A DNA stretch of 64,000 nt. Origin: Paraflavitalea devenefica (GTDB lineage Bacteria > Bacteroidota > Bacteroidia > Chitinophagales > Chitinophagaceae). Made by a program: the position numbers and the translations under genes. This document shows, in pieces, positions 1-8,136 of the stretch. The stretch is taken from contig NZ_JAARML010000003.1 in NCBI RefSeq assembly GCF_011759375.1, positions 620,001-684,000 of the forward strand, given 5' to 3'. Numbering within the stretch: position 1 is the first letter of the stretch; every line of letters starts with the position of its first letter. The notes beneath the pieces are model-generated. The model was not told where the DNA came from. It saw nothing but the letters and a program-made list of their open reading frames with translations, and made no database searches.

Positions 1-71
1 ACTGCTGAATCAGCTTTGAATGGGGTAACCAGTGCTACGCCTGTACCTGCTAACGTTTGCCTGAGCGACAT
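1..71 (-). CDS. dapA: 4-hydroxy-tetrahydrodipicolinate synthase, N-terminal fragment (cut by window edge)
   Basis: Reading the minus strand from an ATG at 71, the first 23 codons give MSLRQTLAGTGVALVTPFKA followed by DSA, and the frame is still open at the window edge. The run GTGVALVTPF is the hallmark first beta strand and turn of the DapA/NAL TIM-barrel aldolase family. DapA condenses pyruvate with aspartate semialdehyde in lysine and diaminopimelate synthesis in the cytoplasm. Only the N-terminus is visible, so the active-site lysine cannot be checked. A related NAL-family lyase such as N-acetylneuraminate lyase is possible but less likely from this N-terminus. Confidence 0.8.
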   Translation of the reverse strand, partial: MSLRQTLAGTGVALVTPFKADSA

Positions 72-121
72 GCTATTGTTGGTTTTATGATTGATGATCG
101 AATAGGAAAAACACCGGCAAC

Positions 122-149
122 AAAAAAGCCCTCCTGTTACAGGAAGGCT
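122..149 (-). terminator. Rho-independent terminator downstream of accA
   Basis: On the minus strand a hairpin (AGCC and TCCTG arms around a 3-nt loop, one internal mismatch) is followed by six T residues (plus-strand A-run 122-127). It lies between the accA stop (361) and the dapA start (71), so it probably ends the accA transcript and separates it from dapA. The rest of 72-360 shows no convincing gene; short ORFs there have no recognisable sequence. Confidence 0.65.
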
Positions 150-360
150 TCAATATATTTCAGACATACAAAACTGTCCTTAACCTTCCCCGTACATGGA
201 GTGTTTCTTGACTTGCTTTGTATGTTTCTTTATCAGTTGCATGATGAGGGCCAAAAATAATCAGCAAATATATTCCACCCAAATTTTTCTAAGTGAAACT
301 GCCTGTATATCTATAAACAATGACTTTATATGTAAGTCAGACAGCAAAAAAGGGCAGCTT

Positions 361-1332
361 TTAGATCTCATCCCAGAAGCCCATCTTACCAAACTTCTCA
401 ATGCGCTTTTGGATGCGTTCCTCAGGCGTTAACTGGCTCAGTTCATTGATGGTATTGATCAGGTAAGGTTTCAGCAGGTTAGCGGCTTCTGCATAATCCC
501 AGTGAGCGCCTCCAACAGGTTCCGGAATGATCTCATCAATCAGGCCAAACTGGTGCATATAATCCGGTGTAAGCTTCAACTGTTCGGCTGCTTTTTCTTT
601 CTGGTCCCAGCTACGCCATAAAATGGAACTGCAGCTTTCGGGGGAAATAACCGTATACCAGGTATTTTCCAGCATAAACACACGGTCGCCCACACCGATA
701 CCCAGGGCGCCACCAGAGGCTCCTTCACCGATTACCACGCAGATCACAGGCACTTTAAGCCGCATCATTTCATAGATGTTGCGGGCAATGGCTTCCCCTT
801 GTCCTCTTTCTTCTGCTTCCAGGCCGGGATAAGCGCCGGGCGTATCTATCAGGGTAATTACCGGCTTATTGAATTTCTCGGCCAGTTTCATCAGGCGCAG
901 GGCCTTGCGGTATCCTTCGGGATTGGCCATACCAAAATTGCGTAACTGGCGGGCCTTTGTATTAATACCTTTTTGTTGTCCGATCACCATGACTGTTTTG
1001 CCATCCAGGGAGGCAAAACCGCCTACCATGGCTTTATCGTCCCGTACATTGCGGTCGCCATATAACTCCACAAAATCAGTCGTCAGCTTATCAATGTATT
1101 TGAGGGTATAGGGACGGTCGGGATGGCGGCTCAACTGTACTTTTTGCCAGGGGGTGAGGTTCTGGGTGATGGCCCTACGGGTTTCTATTACCCGTTCTTC
1201 CAGCTTCTTTATGGGGTCGCTCAGGTCAATCTTGCTTTTTTCAGCCTTTTGCTTCAGCCCTTCAATATCATCAAACAGTTCTTTAATGGGTCTTTCAAAA
1301 TCCAGAAATTGGCGGTTTTTGTCTTGCGGCAT
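361..1332 (-). CDS. accA: Acetyl-CoA carboxylase carboxyltransferase, alpha subunit
   Basis: This subunit works with AccD to transfer the carboxyl group from biotin to acetyl-CoA, the first committed step of fatty acid synthesis, in the cytoplasm. The 323-residue product has the usual length of AccA. It shows the family-typical N-terminal helical stretch (DFERPIKEL) and the crotonase-fold core, including PVITLIDTPGAYPG, EERGQGEAIA and the oxyanion-forming GEGASGGALGIGVGD. No accD is adjacent, which is common because accA and accD are often unlinked. The ATG at 1332 is the natural start because the homologous N-terminal helix begins there. Confidence 0.97.
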   Translation of the reverse strand: MPQDKNRQFLDFERPIKELFDDIEGLKQKAEKSKIDLSDPIKKLEERVIETRRAITQNLTPWQKVQLSRHPDRPYTLKYIDKLTTDFVELYGDRNVRDDKAMVGGFASLDGKTVMVIGQQKGINTKARQLRNFGMANPEGYRKALRLMKLAEKFNKPVITLIDTPGAYPGLEAEERGQGEAIARNIYEMMRLKVPVICVVIGEGASGGALGIGVGDRVFMLENTWYTVISPESCSSILWRSWDQKEKAAEQLKLTPDYMHQFGLIDEIIPEPVGGAHWDYAEAANLLKPYLINTINELSQLTPEERIQKRIEKFGKMGFWDEI

Positions 1333-1413
1333 AAACAGGAAATATAAAGCTGTAAAATTAAGGGTTGAGACCTTTTTTTACGAATGTTTCTTAATGGCGG
1401 CTAATGTATTGCC

Positions 1414-1445
1414 AAAAAGCCCGTCCATCAGGCAATGGAGCGGGC
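1414..1445 (-). terminator. Rho-independent terminator of the BlaI/M56 operon
   Basis: On the minus strand a GCCCG/CGGGC and ATGGA/TCCAT stem with one bulged base and a 6-nt loop is followed by a T5 run (plus-strand A-run 1414-1418). It lies about 50 bases after the stop codon of the M56 peptidase gene and upstream of accA. Confidence 0.65.
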
Positions 1446-1497
1446 AAAGGGGCCGGGCGGCGGGGAATAAACTGTAAGATGTTGATAATGAATAGAC

Positions 1498-2970
1498 TTA
1501 TTTCTTTTTTGCACGAACTTTAAGATCCACCTTTTTAATCACGTATACCGACTCTTCTCCTTCTGTATACATACGATTATAACTTTCCTGGGTATAGAGG
1601 TCTACCTGCACATAGTGCTTGCCATAATTAACCGCATTTTTAGCGAGCCTGCTTTCGTAGTAGAGGGCAAAGTCTTCGGGCTTGTGGCTGGCCAGTTCGG
1701 CATTGCTGATGCGTTTACTATCAATCCATACTCCATACATGGCAGCATCGCCCCAGGATTGAAGCTGGGCGGTGGTGGGCGATTTGCGGACTGGTGGTTT
1801 GCTAAATATCACTGCTGGGAATTCCCTCCTTTGTTGGTCACTCATATCGGCATATATGGCCTTCAGCTTTTGTTTGTCTTCTTTGGAGTACCTATAGCTG
1901 ATAACTTTGCCCTCGGGGGTAGCTCCTTTGTCAACGAGCTGTTTGAACTCATTCAATTGTTCCGCTGATGCGCCGGGTCCTGGTGGTAAAGTCTTTTCAA
2001 GCGAAAGAATTATTGGTTTTCTTTTGAGTGGAGTTGTATCCTGCGCTTCTCCTTCCGGAGCTACTTTCTCCGGCACTTTCTTTGCCGGCGCCTTTTTTTC
2101 CTGCGCATAGGTTCTTTCGCTGAATAAGACAACCGCTGCCAGGAATAATGGTAGTAAGGCCAGTTGCAGGCAAACAATTCGTTTGCTGTTGGGGGCTTTT
2201 GTCATCATGGTTAACCGTTTTTTGGTGATAAAATAATTGAAGCTGCTGGCGGGCGACACAGCGGGCTGTTGTTGTATTTTCTCCAATAACAAATGCTGGT
2301 AACTGCGAATGTCAGGATGTGTTTTGATAACGGTATCATCAGCCTGCAGTTCATGGTTGAGCTGAATGGACCTTTTATAAAATATCCAGGCAGGATTCAG
2401 CCAGCAAAAGACCAGCAGGAGTTCTATGAACAATACATCCCAGGAATGCTTTTGCCGTATATGCGATAATTCATGGGTAAGTAATACCGTACGGGTACCG
2501 GGATTGTTATAATCTGCCTGGCTGATAAAAATATAATGAAGAAAGCTATGGGCAGGAATATCATGATTGGTCAATACCAGCCTGGCTCCCTGGTAGGGCA
2601 GCACGTTATTACCGGCTATCGCTTGCCGGATGCGGTATAGGTTCAGCAGGAAACGGGTTAATAGAATGCCGGTGATCAGCACATACACGATCATGCCGGC
2701 CTGCAATAAGGATAACCCCTTTTCTGTTGTTACAGGCTGTGCCGGTGCGGTTTCTTCCAAAGTGATCACCAGGGGAAGGGGAATGTCTTCCGGTACGATG
2801 GAATCGGGTTTTACCTCAAAGGTGATGAAGGGCACCAGCAGGGAAAACAAGATGCTGAATAATAAATACCCCCTGTTGAATGCGTACATCTTTTCGCGCT
2901 GTAACAGGAACCTGTATACCAGCAGCAATAAAATGGAACATACCGTGGCTTTGATAATGTAGGTGATCAT
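1498..2970 (-). CDS. BlaR1-type M56 family membrane metallopeptidase
   Basis: The N-terminal part holds several membrane helices (about residues 5-50 and 90-112). The zinc motif HELSH is at residues 166-170, with the downstream glutamate in LNHELQAD near 207, which is the M56 (BlaR1/MecR1) catalytic arrangement. Another hydrophobic segment lies near 265-290, followed by a Lys/Pro-rich linker and an unrecognised extracytoplasmic C-terminal domain of roughly 180 residues. It has no penicillin-binding sensor domain, so the signal it responds to is unknown. Its ATG overlaps the stop of the upstream BlaI-like gene by four bases, indicating translational coupling. By analogy it would trigger inactivation of the repressor after sensing an envelope signal; this is inference. 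Confidence 0.88.
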   Translation of the reverse strand: MITYIIKATVCSILLLLVYRFLLQREKMYAFNRGYLLFSILFSLLVPFITFEVKPDSIVPEDIPLPLVITLEETAPAQPVTTEKGLSLLQAGMIVYVLITGILLTRFLLNLYRIRQAIAGNNVLPYQGARLVLTNHDIPAHSFLHYIFISQADYNNPGTRTVLLTHELSHIRQKHSWDVLFIELLLVFCWLNPAWIFYKRSIQLNHELQADDTVIKTHPDIRSYQHLLLEKIQQQPAVSPASSFNYFITKKRLTMMTKAPNSKRIVCLQLALLPLFLAAVVLFSERTYAQEKKAPAKKVPEKVAPEGEAQDTTPLKRKPIILSLEKTLPPGPGASAEQLNEFKQLVDKGATPEGKVISYRYSKEDKQKLKAIYADMSDQQRREFPAVIFSKPPVRKSPTTAQLQSWGDAAMYGVWIDSKRISNAELASHKPEDFALYYESRLAKNAVNYGKHYVQVDLYTQESYNRMYTEGEESVYVIKKVDLKVRAKKK

Positions 2971-3338
2971 TTTTTCTTTTTTTCAATTTCCTGGTCAATG
3001 ATCTTTCTTAATTCTTCCAGTTCCTTTGCCGTGAGTTTGGTGGATTTGGTAAAGAAAGAAGCAAACTGCAGGGCACTGTCATTGAAGAAATGCTTGATCA
3101 TGCCATTTACATGTTTTGAAAAATAATCTGTCTTTTTAACCTTAGGGTAATACTGCCGGGAATTACCGAATAGCTTATGGTCTACAAACCCCTTATCCTG
3201 CATTCTTTTCAGCAGGGTAACTACCGTAGTTGTAGCCGGCTTAGGGTCCGGGAAACAATCTATCAGGTCTTTCAGGAAAGCCTTGTCCAACTGCCAGAGG
3301 TATTCCATTAATTGCTCTTCTGCTTTGGTTAATTGCAT
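2967..3338 (-). CDS. BlaI/MecI/CopY-family transcriptional repressor
   Basis: The 123-residue protein has the family layout: an N-terminal winged helix (LTKAEEQLMEYLWQLDKAFLKDLIDCF, then PATTTVVTLLKRMQDKGFVDH) and a C-terminal helical dimerisation region ending in a lysine tail. BlaI proteins bind TACA-N2-TGTA palindromes as dimers and are released by a partner M56 protease. That partner is encoded immediately downstream with a 4-bp overlap, and a matching palindrome overlaps the promoter of this gene, so autoregulation is very likely. The regulon beyond this operon is not visible here. Confidence 0.93.
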   Translation of the reverse strand: MQLTKAEEQLMEYLWQLDKAFLKDLIDCFPDPKPATTTVVTLLKRMQDKGFVDHKLFGNSRQYYPKVKKTDYFSKHVNGMIKHFFNDSALQFASFFTKSTKLTAKELEELRKIIDQEIEKKKK

Positions 3339-3358
3339 GCTCTACATATTTAGATGTT

Positions 3359-3395
3359 GTTCTACAAATGTAGAACAATGTTCTACTCAAACAAA
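3359..3395 (-). promoter_or_regulatory. blaI-like promoter with overlapping 18-bp operator
   Basis: A perfect inverted repeat GTTCTACA-AA-TGTAGAAC occupies 3359-3376 and contains the BlaI core TACA-N2-TGTA. On the minus strand the same bases supply TACATTTG (3372-3365), an exact match to the Bacteroidota -7 element TAnnTTTG, and TTTG lies 19 bases upstream (3395-3392) as the -33 element. The operator therefore sits directly on the -7 box. A weaker TCTA-N6-TAGA repeat (about 3340-3355) and another GTTCTA half-site (3380-3385) flank it. Confidence 0.8.
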
Positions 3396-3504
3396 TATAT
3401 TTTTTAGTAACAAGCTGCTGTTAGCCTGTAGGCTCTCAGCAGGAATTCCTTGCCGCAGCTTTTTTTATATATTTACACCTCACTATTAATTCATTACATA
3501 CCTA

Positions 3505-4329
3505 ATGATTCGCCACATGTTTAAAAGAGTAATTGCTATCACTTTGTTAATGTTGTTGGTTGTTTGTGTTTTTGCCGGTACCGTAGATACTGTCACTACT
3601 TTCAGTCCTTCCATGAAAAAAGATATTAAAGCAGTAGTGATCAGGCCGGTGGCTTATGATAAAAGTAAGGCCTATCCGGTGGTATACCTGCTGCATGGAT
3701 ACAGCGGTAACTATGCCGACTGGGTGAAGAAAGTAAAGGCCTTGCCGGAGTATGCAGACCAGTATAATATCATCATCGTGTGCCCGGATGGTAATTTTTC
3801 CAGTTGGTATTTTGACAGCCCGGCAGATAATACCTGGAAATATGAAACCTATGTATCCAAAGAACTGGTCAACTGGATAGACGATCATTACAGCACCATT
3901 AAAAGCAAAACAGGCAGGGCCATTACCGGTCTGAGTATGGGAGGGCATGGTGCTTTATACCTTGCCTTTCGCCACCAGGATGTATTTGGTGCAGCAGGCA
4001 GCATGAGCGGCGGAGTAGACCTGCGGCCTTTCCCCCTGAATTGGGACATTGCCAAACGCATTGGCAGTTATAAAGACAATCCGGAGCAATGGGAGAAGAA
4101 CAGTGTCATTAATCTTACGCATTTACTGGCGAAGGATGCGCCGACCCTGATCATTGACTGCGGTACAGGCGATTTCTTTTATAAAGTGAATGTAAACCTG
4201 CACGAAAAATTATTGGAAAGGAATATCCCGCACGATTTCATTTCCCGGCCAGGCGCTCATAACTGGGAGTATTGGGAGAATGCAGTGAGCTATCAGCTCT
4301 TGTTTATGAGTAAGTATTTTAAGAAATAG
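3505..4329 (+). CDS. Secreted esterase, esterase D / feruloyl-esterase-like alpha/beta hydrolase
   Basis: A signal peptide (about residues 1-25, ending CVFAG) precedes an alpha/beta hydrolase of the putative-esterase family (PF00756). The oxyanion region reads YLLHGYSGNY. The nucleophile is Ser144 in GLSMGGHGA, and the C-terminal histidine lies in RPGAHNWEYW. The family hydrolyses small esters, acyl sugars or S-formylglutathione; the signal peptide argues for an extracytoplasmic ester substrate. A second ATG four codons downstream also fits the signal peptide. It is a single gene convergent with the M1 peptidase. Confidence 0.88.
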   Translation: MIRHMFKRVIAITLLMLLVVCVFAGTVDTVTTFSPSMKKDIKAVVIRPVAYDKSKAYPVVYLLHGYSGNYADWVKKVKALPEYADQYNIIIVCPDGNFSSWYFDSPADNTWKYETYVSKELVNWIDDHYSTIKSKTGRAITGLSMGGHGALYLAFRHQDVFGAAGSMSGGVDLRPFPLNWDIAKRIGSYKDNPEQWEKNSVINLTHLLAKDAPTLIIDCGTGDFFYKVNVNLHEKLLERNIPHDFISRPGAHNWEYWENAVSYQLLFMSKYFKK

Positions 4330-4361
4330 ATATTCTGGTAAAAAGAAGCAAGTGGTAAATG

Positions 4362-4398
4362 GCAAGTGGCGAGTGGGTATTCACCACTCGCCACTTGC
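4362..4398. terminator. 15-bp perfect inverted repeat between convergent genes, built of GCAAGTGGCGAG-type repeats
   Basis: GCAAGTGGCGAGTGG (4362-4376) and its exact complement CCACTCGCCACTTGC (4384-4398) are separated by 7 bases, midway between the esterase stop and the M1 peptidase stop. It can serve as a bidirectional transcription end. The flanks (about 4347-4412) repeat the same short word in degenerate form, so the hairpin belongs to a short-period intergenic repeat family and is not a plain terminator. Confidence 0.6.
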
Positions 4399-4418
4399 TT
4401 CTCGCTACTTGCCGGCTT

Positions 4419-6386
4419 CTAAAATCCCTGCTTCGGCCAGCTATTATCTTTCTGATCTACATCCGGTAATGTATTATCAGGGTCAATGGTTACCCGCTGT
4501 ACTTTAGAAGTAGATTTATAAATAAACTTCCAGGTAGCGCCATGCTGCCATATTTCCACCGGCAGTTGCACGCGGCCCTTCTTGCCATTTTCTTCTGTTA
4601 CTTCTACCACTACAGGCATCGGTAACTTCTCCAGGTTGGAAATCGTGATAATGCTTCCTTTTGTACTATCATTCTGTACATAGGCTACATCCTGTACAGC
4701 CTGGTTGATCTTCCAGTTATTCAGGAACCAGCCTCTCCAGAACCAGTCGAGTGTTTCCCCGGCATGGTTCTCTATGCAATGGAAGAAGTCATAAGGTGTA
4801 GGATGTTTGAAAGCCCACTTGTGTACATAATAGCGGAAAGCGCTGTCGAACCGGGCGGGACCCAGGATATTCTCGCGCAATAATTGTAGGCCAAAGCCTG
4901 GCTTGCGATAAGCAACAGTGCCCAGGTTGGGGAGGCTCGTTACATCAGGTACGGTAGAAATGCTTTCTGCATTAGGTCCAAAGAATGCATTTACAAAGGT
5001 CCGTGCGTTCATAGCGCGGTTACCGGCATATTCTCCCTTGTTGAAACTCTTTTCGGCCAGTGTATTAATGAAGGTATTGAAGCCTTCATCCATCCAGGGG
5101 AATTTCCTTTCATTGCTACCTACGATCATGGGAAACCAGTTGTGGCCAAACTCGTGAGAGGTGACACCCCATAAGCCACCTTTCCTAGCCCGCACGCCGC
5201 AAAATACAATACCGGGATATTCCATACCACCTACAATACCGGCGACATTCACCGCCATTGGGTAGGTGTAGGGATACAGGTAATCAGAATAAAACTCAAT
5301 AGCGCCTTTTACATATTCTGTAGAGCGGCTCCAGGCAGTATCCTGTGCTACTTCGGCAGGATAGGCCGACATAGCAAGCGATTTCTTACCACCCGGCAGG
5401 TTGATACGGGCGGCATCCCATACAAAAGAGGTAGAGCTGGCCCAGGCCACATCGCGGGTATTGAGGCATTTGAACTTCCAGGTAAGTGTTTTGGTAGCGG
5501 AGGGGCGGGTAGCAGCATCCGTTACTTCTGTGGCTGCACGCAGTAACACTGTCTTATCACTGCTTTTGGCAGCATTCCAGCGTTTGAGCTGTTCGGCGGT
5601 CAGTACTTCCTGTGGGTTCAGTAACTCTCCGGAACCTACTACAATATGGTTGGAAGGCGCAGTAATAGTATACGTGATGTCGCCATACTCCAGGTAAAAC
5701 TCTCCTTGCCCCATGTAAGGCAGTGTGTTCCAGCCCTGTACATTATCATACACACACATGCGCGGGAACCATTGGGCTATTTCATAGATCCAGCCATTTT
5801 TGGTTTGCAGCCTGCCCATACGGTCGGTACCATATTCCGGCACTGTGAAATCATAGGTGATCTTCAGTTGTGTGCTGCCGCCATTGCCTTTCACAGCTTT
5901 CGGCAGCCTGATCTTCATGCGGGTATCTGTTATATCATAAGGAACAGTAGTTGCCTTTCCATTTTCAATCAAGGTGACTGATTGAATGGCATAACCACCA
6001 TCAAACGCATTGCGGTTGGCCCAGCGTCCACCGGTAATATCAGTGGCGGCCACGCCCCGTGATTGCAGGCTGTAAATATTCTGGTCCAGTTGCAGCCACA
6101 GGAAGGGGAGGGACTGCGGACTGTTGTTGGTATAAGTGATCTGCACACTGCCCGCCACACGGTGTTGAACATCGTCCAACGACGCTTCAATTTTATAATC
6201 GGCTTTATTCTGCCAGTACTTTGGACCCGGCGTGCCGTCGGCTGTTCTTATTTCATCGCCATAGGCAGGATAGAAGAAGGGGGCAAAAGCTTCATGCTGG
6301 TCATACACCGAAGTGGTTTGTGCAGCGGCCTGCAGGCTCATTGCCAATAAACAACCAGTGATAAACCTTTTGGATAGAACAATCAT
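4419..6386 (-). CDS. Secreted M1-family metallopeptidase (aminopeptidase N-like)
   Basis: M1 peptidases remove N-terminal residues with a zinc ion. The zinc site HEFGH followed by the downstream E of WMDEGFNTF is present (roughly residue 410 onward), and the substrate-anchoring GXMEN-like motif appears as GGMEYPG, the usual variant in this Bacteroidota subfamily. The N-terminal beta-sandwich is recognisable (DYKIEASLDDVQHRVAGSVQITYTN). I chose the ATG at 6386 because it gives a compact signal peptide (MIVLSKRFITGCLLAMSLQA). Upstream in-frame ATGs at 6398 and 6455 would add a non-signal-like extension. It is divergent from the MBL-fold gene. Confidence 0.92.
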   Translation of the reverse strand: MIVLSKRFITGCLLAMSLQAAAQTTSVYDQHEAFAPFFYPAYGDEIRTADGTPGPKYWQNKADYKIEASLDDVQHRVAGSVQITYTNNSPQSLPFLWLQLDQNIYSLQSRGVAATDITGGRWANRNAFDGGYAIQSVTLIENGKATTVPYDITDTRMKIRLPKAVKGNGGSTQLKITYDFTVPEYGTDRMGRLQTKNGWIYEIAQWFPRMCVYDNVQGWNTLPYMGQGEFYLEYGDITYTITAPSNHIVVGSGELLNPQEVLTAEQLKRWNAAKSSDKTVLLRAATEVTDAATRPSATKTLTWKFKCLNTRDVAWASSTSFVWDAARINLPGGKKSLAMSAYPAEVAQDTAWSRSTEYVKGAIEFYSDYLYPYTYPMAVNVAGIVGGMEYPGIVFCGVRARKGGLWGVTSHEFGHNWFPMIVGSNERKFPWMDEGFNTFINTLAEKSFNKGEYAGNRAMNARTFVNAFFGPNAESISTVPDVTSLPNLGTVAYRKPGFGLQLLRENILGPARFDSAFRYYVHKWAFKHPTPYDFFHCIENHAGETLDWFWRGWFLNNWKINQAVQDVAYVQNDSTKGSIITISNLEKLPMPVVVEVTEENGKKGRVQLPVEIWQHGATWKFIYKSTSKVQRVTIDPDNTLPDVDQKDNSWPKQGF

Positions 6387-6510
6387 GACAAAAAACATTG
6401 GTTTGGTGAAAGAAAGGCCTAAATATAAGTAAATGATAAAGTCGGGGCTCACCATTAATCAAATAGTATAGCTTTTTAATCTGGTAAAGATTTTAGTAAT
6501 TTGCAGTCCC

Positions 6511-7377
6511 ATGTCATTATACATCGCCTCCCTCAATTCCGGCAGCAATGGTAATTGCTATTACATCGGCAACGATGAGGATGCCATTTTTGTAGATGCG
6601 GGCATCTCCTGCCGGGAAACGGAGAAGCGCATGAAGCGCCTGGGCCTGGACATGGGAAAAGTCAAAGCCATCTTTGTATCGCATGAGCATTCAGATCATA
6701 TAGCGGGTATCCCGGTGCTGGCAAAAAAACACAAGCTGCCGGTATACATCACTGCCGGAACGCTGCAACAGGGTGGTCTGCAACTGGATGCAGCACAGGT
6801 AATTCCTTTTCAGGCTTACAGCGGTGTACAGATTGGCGGACTATCAGTTTCCGCCTTTCCCAAATTCCATGATGCGTTTGATCCCCATAGTTTTACAGTA
6901 TCCTCTGCTACTGTACGGGTGGGTATTTTTACAGATATTGGTAAGCCTTGTGCGCATCTTATTAACCATTTTCAGCAATGCCATGCGGCTTTCCTCGAAA
7001 CCAATTATGATGAAGATATGCTCATGAACGGTCGTTATCCGGCGATGCTGAAGAACCGCATACGGGGTGGTCATGGGCACTTGTCTAATGCGCAGGCGCT
7101 GGAATTGTTTAAAGCGCACAGGCCTCCCTTCATGAGCCATCTGCTACTGTCGCACCTGTCAAAAGATAACAATGATCCTGCCCTGGTGAAAGCCTTATTC
7201 GATCAGCATACCCATAATACTGCTATCATAGTAGCCTCCCGTTTTGAAGAAACAGCTGTATACCACATTCAATCTTCCGGTGAAGCATTAACAACTGTAA
7301 AGCGGCCTGTTGAGCCTGTTGTATTGGCTGCTCCTCCTCCTGCACAGCCCAGGCAGCAGCAACTCTCCCTGTTTTAA
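6511..7377 (+). CDS. MBL-fold metallo-hydrolase, YycJ/WalJ-like
   Basis: The start SLYIASLNSGSNGNCYYI and the metal-binding motif HEHSDH (residues 58-63), followed by a further histidine (KFHDAFDPHSF) and DIGKP, match the small YycJ/WalJ-type metallo-beta-lactamase-fold hydrolases (PF12706). Some members act as nucleases or phosphodiesterases; the substrate here is not shown by sequence. A C-terminal extension of about 40 residues rich in Pro, Ala and Gln lies outside the fold. No signal peptide is visible, so it is cytoplasmic. It shares a 55-bp divergent intergenic region with the M1 peptidase. Confidence 0.88.
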   Translation: MSLYIASLNSGSNGNCYYIGNDEDAIFVDAGISCRETEKRMKRLGLDMGKVKAIFVSHEHSDHIAGIPVLAKKHKLPVYITAGTLQQGGLQLDAAQVIPFQAYSGVQIGGLSVSAFPKFHDAFDPHSFTVSSATVRVGIFTDIGKPCAHLINHFQQCHAAFLETNYDEDMLMNGRYPAMLKNRIRGGHGHLSNAQALELFKAHRPPFMSHLLLSHLSKDNNDPALVKALFDQHTHNTAIIVASRFEETAVYHIQSSGEALTTVKRPVEPVVLAAPPPAQPRQQQLSLF

Positions 7378-7492
7378 TTTTAATGGCAGGCTGAAGGGCC
7401 GGATTGCGTCTCTGCAAAAAAAAACTTAATTTCACCACCTCACCTCTACAGATACCTTACCATTCAAACCTTACTTATGTACCATATAGAAA

Positions 7493-8038
7493 ATGACATC
7501 AGCATTTACAATAGCGGAGTATGAAATCATGTTCAGGCAACATTACAGGTTCCTTTGCCTGGTTGCTTTCCGTATTGTAAGAGACCAGGATGCTGCTGAA
7601 GATATTGTACAGGAATTCTTCCTCAATTTATGGCAACGCCGCACAGAGATCACCACCATCAACTCCTTCCAGGGATATGCAACACGGGCGGTTAAGAATC
7701 TGTCTATCAGTTTCCTTCGCAAACAGCAAACCTTATCCGACGAACAATTGAGCGCTATTCCGGATGACGCCAATCCACTGGAAGACAAGGAGATCTTTGT
7801 AGCAGGCGAATCCGTCACTTCCAAAGTAATGGAAGTGATTGAATTACTTCCTGCCGAAAGAAAAAAGATCTTCCTCTCACATGTAATTGACAGGCTTAGT
7901 TATGCCCAGATAGCTGAAAAGAACAACATATCCCTGAATACGGTGAAGACCCAGATGAAAAGGGCCTATGCCTTTGTCAGGGAGCGGGTAGCCGATGATG
8001 CATTGGGCATTATCCTCCTTTCTATCTGGCTCCGGTAG
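7493..8038 (+). CDS. ECF RNA polymerase sigma factor, FecI-like
   Basis: The 181-residue product has sigma region 2 (FRQHYRFLCLVAFRIVRDQDAAEDIVQEFFLNLWQRR, about residues 13-50) and region 4 (LPAERKKIFLSHVIDRLSYAQIAEKNNISLNTVKTQMKRA, about 118-158). It is followed by FecR, SusC and SusD genes, the standard Bacteroidota arrangement in which a TonB-dependent transporter signals through FecR to release the sigma factor. Its targets are therefore probably the genes just downstream. A small hairpin separates it from fecR. Confidence 0.94.
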   Translation: MTSAFTIAEYEIMFRQHYRFLCLVAFRIVRDQDAAEDIVQEFFLNLWQRRTEITTINSFQGYATRAVKNLSISFLRKQQTLSDEQLSAIPDDANPLEDKEIFVAGESVTSKVMEVIELLPAERKKIFLSHVIDRLSYAQIAEKNNISLNTVKTQMKRAYAFVRERVADDALGIILLSIWLR

Positions 8039-8046
8039 ATTTCACA

Positions 8047-8074
8047 AGCTGATAATCAGCTAATTACTTTTTTT
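8047..8074 (+). terminator. Hairpin plus T-run between the sigma factor gene and fecR
   Basis: A short AGCTGA-TAA-TCAGCT hairpin (8047-8061) is followed by a T-rich run ending in seven T. This suggests partial or complete termination after the sigma gene and a separate promoter for the fecR-susC-susD unit within the remaining 60 bases. The stem is short, so this is only moderately supported. Confidence 0.4.
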
Positions 8075-8136
8075 AAAAAAAACTTGCCAATACTGTCACC
8101 CCGCAGGCGCGTCGCTGCGACTTAATACTATCAACG

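Noticed and set aside
57..432. Two short plus-strand open frames before accA
   Set aside because: They overlap the dapA start, a terminator and the accA end, and their translations show no domain or signal peptide.
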